Below are positions 5,350 to 8,014 of a stretch of DNA of 8,014 bases, piece after piece (within the stretch, counting starts at the first letter, position 1; each line of letters starts with the position of its first letter). The position numbers were made by a program, and so were the translations under genes. Under the pieces are notes generated by a model. The model did no database searches. It saw nothing but the letters and a program-made list of their open reading frames with translations, and was not told the DNA's origin. The DNA is from Planctomycetia bacterium (lineage in GTDB: Bacteria; Planctomycetota; Planctomycetia; Gemmatales; Gemmataceae): NCBI GenBank assembly GCA_005773755.1, contig SXHE01000146.1, positions 1 to 8,014 on the forward strand, given 5' to 3'.

Positions 5350-6402
5350 ATGCCAACTTTTCACGCTCCCGCGCTCACCGCTCTGTCGCAATCGCTATTC
5401 GAGGCCGCCGGCGTGCCGACCGCGGACGCCGCCGTCGTCGCACGCAGTCTCGTCGATGCCAACCTGTGCGGCCACGACTCGCACGGCGTCATGCGAGTGC
5501 CGCAGTACGTCGAGTTCATCCGCAAGGGAACCTACAAGGCCGGCGTGCCGCTGGACATGATCCGCGAAACGCCCGCCGTAGTCGCGGCCGATGCGAACTG
5601 GGGGCTGGGGCAGGTGCAAGCGTACCGGCTGCTCGACAAACTGCTGCCGAAGGCGAAGGCGGTGGGCATCGCGGCCGGAACGCTGCGGAACTGCGGCCAC
5701 ACCGGGCGGTTGGGCGAGTACGCCGAGTACGCGGCGCGGGAGAACATGGCGCTGTTCGCGTCGGTCAACTCGCACGGCGCGGGCCGGCGCGTCGCCCCGC
5801 CGGGCGGCACCGAGGGGCGCATCAGCACCAACCCCATCTGCATGGGCGCACCCACCAGCGGCGCGCCGGTCGTGATGGACTTCGGCACCAGCGCCGCGGC
5901 CGAAGGCAAGGTTCGCGCGCAGTTCCAGAAGAAGCAGCCGACGCCGGACGGCTGGCTGATCGACCACACCGGCGCGCCGACCACGGACCCCGGCGTGCTG
6001 TACAGCGAGCCGCGCGGCAACATCATCCCGTTCGGCGGGGCGCAGGCGTATAAGGGCTTCGGTCTCGGCCTTCTGCTCGACCTGCTGTGCGGCGGGCTGT
6101 CCGGCGGGCCGTGTAGCAACCCCACCTACCCGCTCGCCGGGCAGGGCAACGCCGCCGTGTTCGTGCTGTTCAACCCCGCACTGTTCGGCGGCGTCGATCA
6201 CTTCCTGAAAGAGAGCGACGGGCTGACCGCGTTCGTGCGCTCGTGCCCCACCGCGGCCGGCGTGCCGTGCATCACTCTACCGGGCGATCCCGAACAGCAG
6301 GCGAAGGCGAAGCGTACAGTTGAGGGGATTGCGATTCCCGACGGCACCTGGGAACTGATCGCGAAGACCGCGGCCGAACTGAAGGTGCCGCTGCCGGCGT
6401 GA
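5350..6402 (+). CDS. Malate/L-lactate dehydrogenase (Ldh_2) family oxidoreductase, 350 residues
   Basis: This is an NAD(P)-dependent 2-hydroxyacid or related dehydrogenase of the Ldh_2 family, which includes ureidoglycolate, sulfolactate, 2,3-diketogulonate and piperideine-2-carboxylate enzymes and is unrelated to classical LDH/MDH. Visible marks are GHDSHGV at 41-47 (with the family's conserved His), an R-V-P-Q-Y segment at 49-53, N-C-G-H-T-G-R at 114-120, the P-P-G-G-T-E-G block at 150-156, TNP at 160-162, and D-F-G-T-S-A-A-A-E-G-K-V at 177-188, followed later by a Gly-rich D-L-L-C-G-G-L-S-G-G helix turn. The length fits the family. The ATG at 5350 matches the usual family N-terminus; an in-frame ATG at 5266 would add residues that do not. 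No Shine-Dalgarno precedes 5350. The gene is divergent from a sugar epimerase, which hints at sugar or sugar-acid metabolism without proving it. The substrate cannot be named. Confidence 0.92.
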   Translation: MPTFHAPALTALSQSLFEAAGVPTADAAVVARSLVDANLCGHDSHGVMRVPQYVEFIRKGTYKAGVPLDMIRETPAVVAADANWGLGQVQAYRLLDKLLPKAKAVGIAAGTLRNCGHTGRLGEYAEYAARENMALFASVNSHGAGRRVAPPGGTEGRISTNPICMGAPTSGAPVVMDFGTSAAAEGKVRAQFQKKQPTPDGWLIDHTGAPTTDPGVLYSEPRGNIIPFGGAQAYKGFGLGLLLDLLCGGLSGGPCSNPTYPLAGQGNAAVFVLFNPALFGGVDHFLKESDGLTAFVRSCPTAAGVPCITLPGDPEQQAKAKRTVEGIAIPDGTWELIAKTAAELKVPLPA

Positions 6403-6407
6403 TTCAC

Positions 6408-6436
6408 TTGTCTTCGGACCACGTGCGGGGTAGAAT
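6408..6436 (+). promoter_or_regulatory. Sigma-70-type promoter of the metal-uptake operon
   Basis: TTGTCT (6408-6413, four of six) and TAGAAT (6431-6436, five of six) are separated by exactly 17 bp, in the 83-bp gap between the dehydrogenase stop and the lipoprotein start. Transcription would begin near 6443, giving a leader of about 43 nt. This is the best promoter candidate in the window. Confidence 0.55.
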
Positions 6437-6442
6437 CACTCC

Positions 6443-6460
6443 GGTAATACGTCGTTATCC
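6443..6460. promoter_or_regulatory. Weak candidate operator just downstream of the promoter
   Basis: GGTAAT (6443-6448) and TTATCC (6455-6460) form an imperfect, AT-rich inverted repeat with a 6-bp centre in GC-rich surroundings, at the expected transcription start. Metal-responsive Fur-family repressors (Zur, Fur, Mur) bind AT-rich dyads at such places. The arms match only with a one-base shift, so this is tentative. Confidence 0.2.
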
Positions 6461-6473
6461 CTTACGTCTCGTC

Positions 6474-6478
6474 GGGAG
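6474..6478 (+). promoter_or_regulatory. Ribosome binding site deciding the start at 6486
   Basis: GGGAG lies 7 nt before ATG 6486. It excludes the longer open frame that starts at 6399 inside the end of the dehydrogenase gene. Confidence 0.6.
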
Positions 6479-6485
6479 AATCGCG

Positions 6486-7484
6486 ATGACCCGGCAGCAG
6501 TTGTTACAGCGGTTGGGGCTGACCGCGGCGCTCGCGGTCATGGTTCCGCTCGTGTTCCTCGGCTGCGTGGGCAAGCCGGACCCGACCAAAGACCCGATCT
6601 GGCCCGCGGACCACAAGGGGCCGAAGGTCGTCGTCTCGTTCGCGCCGCTGTACTGCTTCGCCGTGAACGTGGCCGGCGACGACGCGGTGGTGCGCAACGT
6701 GATGACCACGACCGGGCCGCACGACTTCAACCCGAGCGCGAACGACGTGAAACTCGTGACCCAGGCCGACCTGTTCCTGACGATGGGGCTGGAACTGGAC
6801 GAGCGCCAGGCCGAGATGATGAAGACCGGTTCCGGCAACGACAAGTTGAAGGTTGTCACCCTCGGCAATCTCGTGCCGGCGAAGTCGCTGTGCGAGGGCT
6901 ATTGCACCCACCAGAACCACGCTCACAACCACAAGCACCCGCCGGACCCACACCTGTGGCTCAGCCCGGATCACTCGATTCTGCTCGTGAACCTGATTCG
7001 CGACGAACTGAAAAAGGCCGACCCCGCGCACGCCGCCGGGTACGACTCCCGCGCCGCCACTTATGTCAAGAAGCTGGAAGCGCTCAAGGCCGAAGGCGTC
7101 GCGCTGCTCAAGGATAAGAAGGAGAAGCGGGTCGTCACGTTCCACGATTCGCTGGCCTACTTCGAGAAGTCGTTCGACGTGGAGATCCGCGGCGTGCTCA
7201 CGGTCAAGCCCGGTCAGGAGCCGGACGAGAAGGCGATGAAGACCCTGATTAACGTCTGCGGCGACGAGACGAAGCCGACGCGGGTGATCGCGGTCGAGCC
7301 GCAGTACTCGACCAGCACCTCTGGAGAGACCCTCAAGAAGGAACTGACAGCGAAGGGCGTCAAAGACGTGGTCCTGGTCGAGTTCGACACGCTCGAAACG
7401 GTGAAGCCGGACGACCTGACCCCGGACTGGTACGAGCGGAAGATGCGGGCCAACCTCAAAGCTCTGGCGGACGCGCTGAAATGA
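6486..7484 (+). CDS. znuA: Metal (probably zinc) ABC transporter substrate-binding lipoprotein, ZnuA/TroA family (332 residues)
   Basis: This is a periplasmic metal-capturing lipoprotein of cluster-9 ABC importers, which hand Zn or Mn to the membrane permease. From ATG 6486 there is a signal peptide (about 1-26) ending in a lipobox-like V-F-L-G-C, with C27 the lipidated residue; Phe at -3 is slightly unusual. Family metal ligands are visible: H79 in GPHDFNPS, H156 in DPHLWLSP, H220 in TFHDSLAYF, and the acidic position E271 in VEPQYS. Between the first two lies a His-rich loop (142-151; His at 142, 145, 147, 149, 151), typical of zinc- rather than manganese-specific members. The loop follows a C136-x3-C140 pair that I do not know from standard ZnuA proteins. 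The stop overlaps the next gene's start (ATGA), showing translational coupling. The frame open from 6399 is not used, because only 6486 has an SD and a signal peptide. The metal is inferred, not proven. Confidence 0.92.
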   Translation: MTRQQLLQRLGLTAALAVMVPLVFLGCVGKPDPTKDPIWPADHKGPKVVVSFAPLYCFAVNVAGDDAVVRNVMTTTGPHDFNPSANDVKLVTQADLFLTMGLELDERQAEMMKTGSGNDKLKVVTLGNLVPAKSLCEGYCTHQNHAHNHKHPPDPHLWLSPDHSILLVNLIRDELKKADPAHAAGYDSRAATYVKKLEALKAEGVALLKDKKEKRVVTFHDSLAYFEKSFDVEIRGVLTVKPGQEPDEKAMKTLINVCGDETKPTRVIAVEPQYSTSTSGETLKKELTAKGVKDVVLVEFDTLETVKPDDLTPDWYERKMRANLKALADALK

Positions 7485-8014
7485 CCCCGGAGTTGCCAGC
7501 GACCGCCGCCCCGCTGACCGCGCGTAGCGCCCTGGAGCTGATTCAGGAGCCGCCGGCGCGCCCGCTCGTCTCGCTCCGCGACCTGACCGTGGAGCTGGGC
7601 GGGCGGCCGATCCTCAGCGGCGTCACTGCGAACATCGCCCGCGGCGGCATCACCGCACTGATCGGTCTAAACGGGTCCGGCAAGACCACGCTGCTTCGCG
7701 CGCTGGTGAACGAGTACCCGCACAAGGGCATCATCCAGTTCCACTGCGGGCACGACCACAGCAAGCCGTACCCGGAAGCGATCGGCTACGTTCCCCAACG
7801 ACTCACACTGGACGCGCGCCTGCCGCTGACCGTGCGCGACTTCCTCGCGCTCACGCTCTCGCGCCGGCCGTTGTTCTTCGGCATCTCGAAGAAGGTCGCG
7901 GCGAAGAGCAAGGCGATGCTGGAGCGCGTCGGCGTGGCGGATTACTTGGACGTGCCGGTGGAGGGGCTGTCGGGCGGACAGTTGCAGCGCGTGTTGCTGG
8001 CGCTGGCGCTCGAA
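7481..8014 (+). CDS. znuC: Metal ABC transporter ATP-binding protein, ZnuC type (partial, C-terminus off window)
   Basis: This is the ATPase subunit powering the metal importer. The start ATG 7481 overlaps the preceding stop by 4 bp. The 178 visible residues include Walker A GLNGSGKTT (62-70), the Q-loop glutamine Q106 in YVPQR, and the ABC signature LSGGQLQR (163-170). The window ends at the point where Walker B should follow, so Walker B, the D-loop and the H-loop cannot be judged. The first 28 residues, rich in Ala and Pro, are an extension compared with typical ZnuC proteins. A ligand-rich H-C-G-H-D-H stretch at 88-93 sits between Walker A and the Q-loop, where family members normally have a short beta turn. 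Position and coupling to the lipoprotein make it the partner ATPase. The permease (ZnuB type) is expected next, beyond the edge. Confidence 0.93.
   Translation, partial: MTPELPATAAPLTARSALELIQEPPARPLVSLRDLTVELGGRPILSGVTANIARGGITALIGLNGSGKTTLLRALVNEYPHKGIIQFHCGHDHSKPYPEAIGYVPQRLTLDARLPLTVRDFLALTLSRRPLFFGISKKVAAKSKAMLERVGVADYLDVPVEGLSGGQLQRVLLALALE

Noticed and set aside
5395..6201. 268-codon minus-strand frame inside the dehydrogenase gene
   Set aside because: It is a shadow of a gene with clear family motifs on the plus strand. The composition is Val/Arg/Gly-rich without domain features.
6399..6485. Longer N-terminus for the metal-binding lipoprotein
   Set aside because: It would start inside the dehydrogenase stop region, lacks an SD, overlaps the promoter candidate and would bury the signal peptide.

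Overview
The window looks like chromosomal DNA of a high-GC planctomycete, most likely a member of the Gemmata group (Gemmataceae). I infer this from the GC-rich coding sequence, a soluble PknB-type Ser/Thr kinase with a non-standard C-terminal region, small lineage-type hypothetical proteins, and a GC-rich inverted REP-like element of a kind I recall from Gemmata intergenic regions. No 16S or marker gene is present, so the assignment is an inference. There is no mobile element, CRISPR array, tRNA or rRNA.

Left part (1-2501). The window opens inside a leftward gene for an SPFH/band-7 protein of the YdjI type, whose C-terminus lies off the left edge. Divergent from it run three small rightward genes: a 142-residue cytoplasmic protein of unknown function, a 76-residue antitoxin-like protein with no recognisable toxin beside it, and a 219-residue secreted protein with a clear signal peptide.

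Middle (2502-5267). A 275-bp convergent gap carries two 19-bp GC-rich arms in perfect inverted orientation, 55 bp apart. Next, leftward, is a Ser/Thr protein kinase with all catalytic motifs, followed by about 130 residues of unassigned C-terminal domain. Upstream of it on the same strand is an aldose 1-epimerase-family enzyme with a strong ribosome binding site.

Right part (5268-8014). Divergent from the epimerase is a malate/L-lactate dehydrogenase (Ldh_2) family oxidoreductase, preceded by a C/A-rich leader with no Shine-Dalgarno sequence. A credible sigma-70-type promoter then leads into a metal-uptake operon: a ZnuA/TroA-type lipoprotein with a His-rich, Cys-containing loop, overlapped by 4 bp by the cognate ABC ATPase. 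The ATPase runs off the right edge just after its signature motif; the permease gene is presumably beyond the edge.

Functionally, only the metal transporter pair is a clear working unit. The epimerase and dehydrogenase share a divergent promoter region and could both serve carbohydrate or hydroxy-acid metabolism, but the substrates cannot be read from sequence. I did not find a convincing new multi-gene system. The points most worth a second look are the metal-ligand-rich insertions in both transporter proteins, the kinase C-terminal domain, and the inverted repeat.
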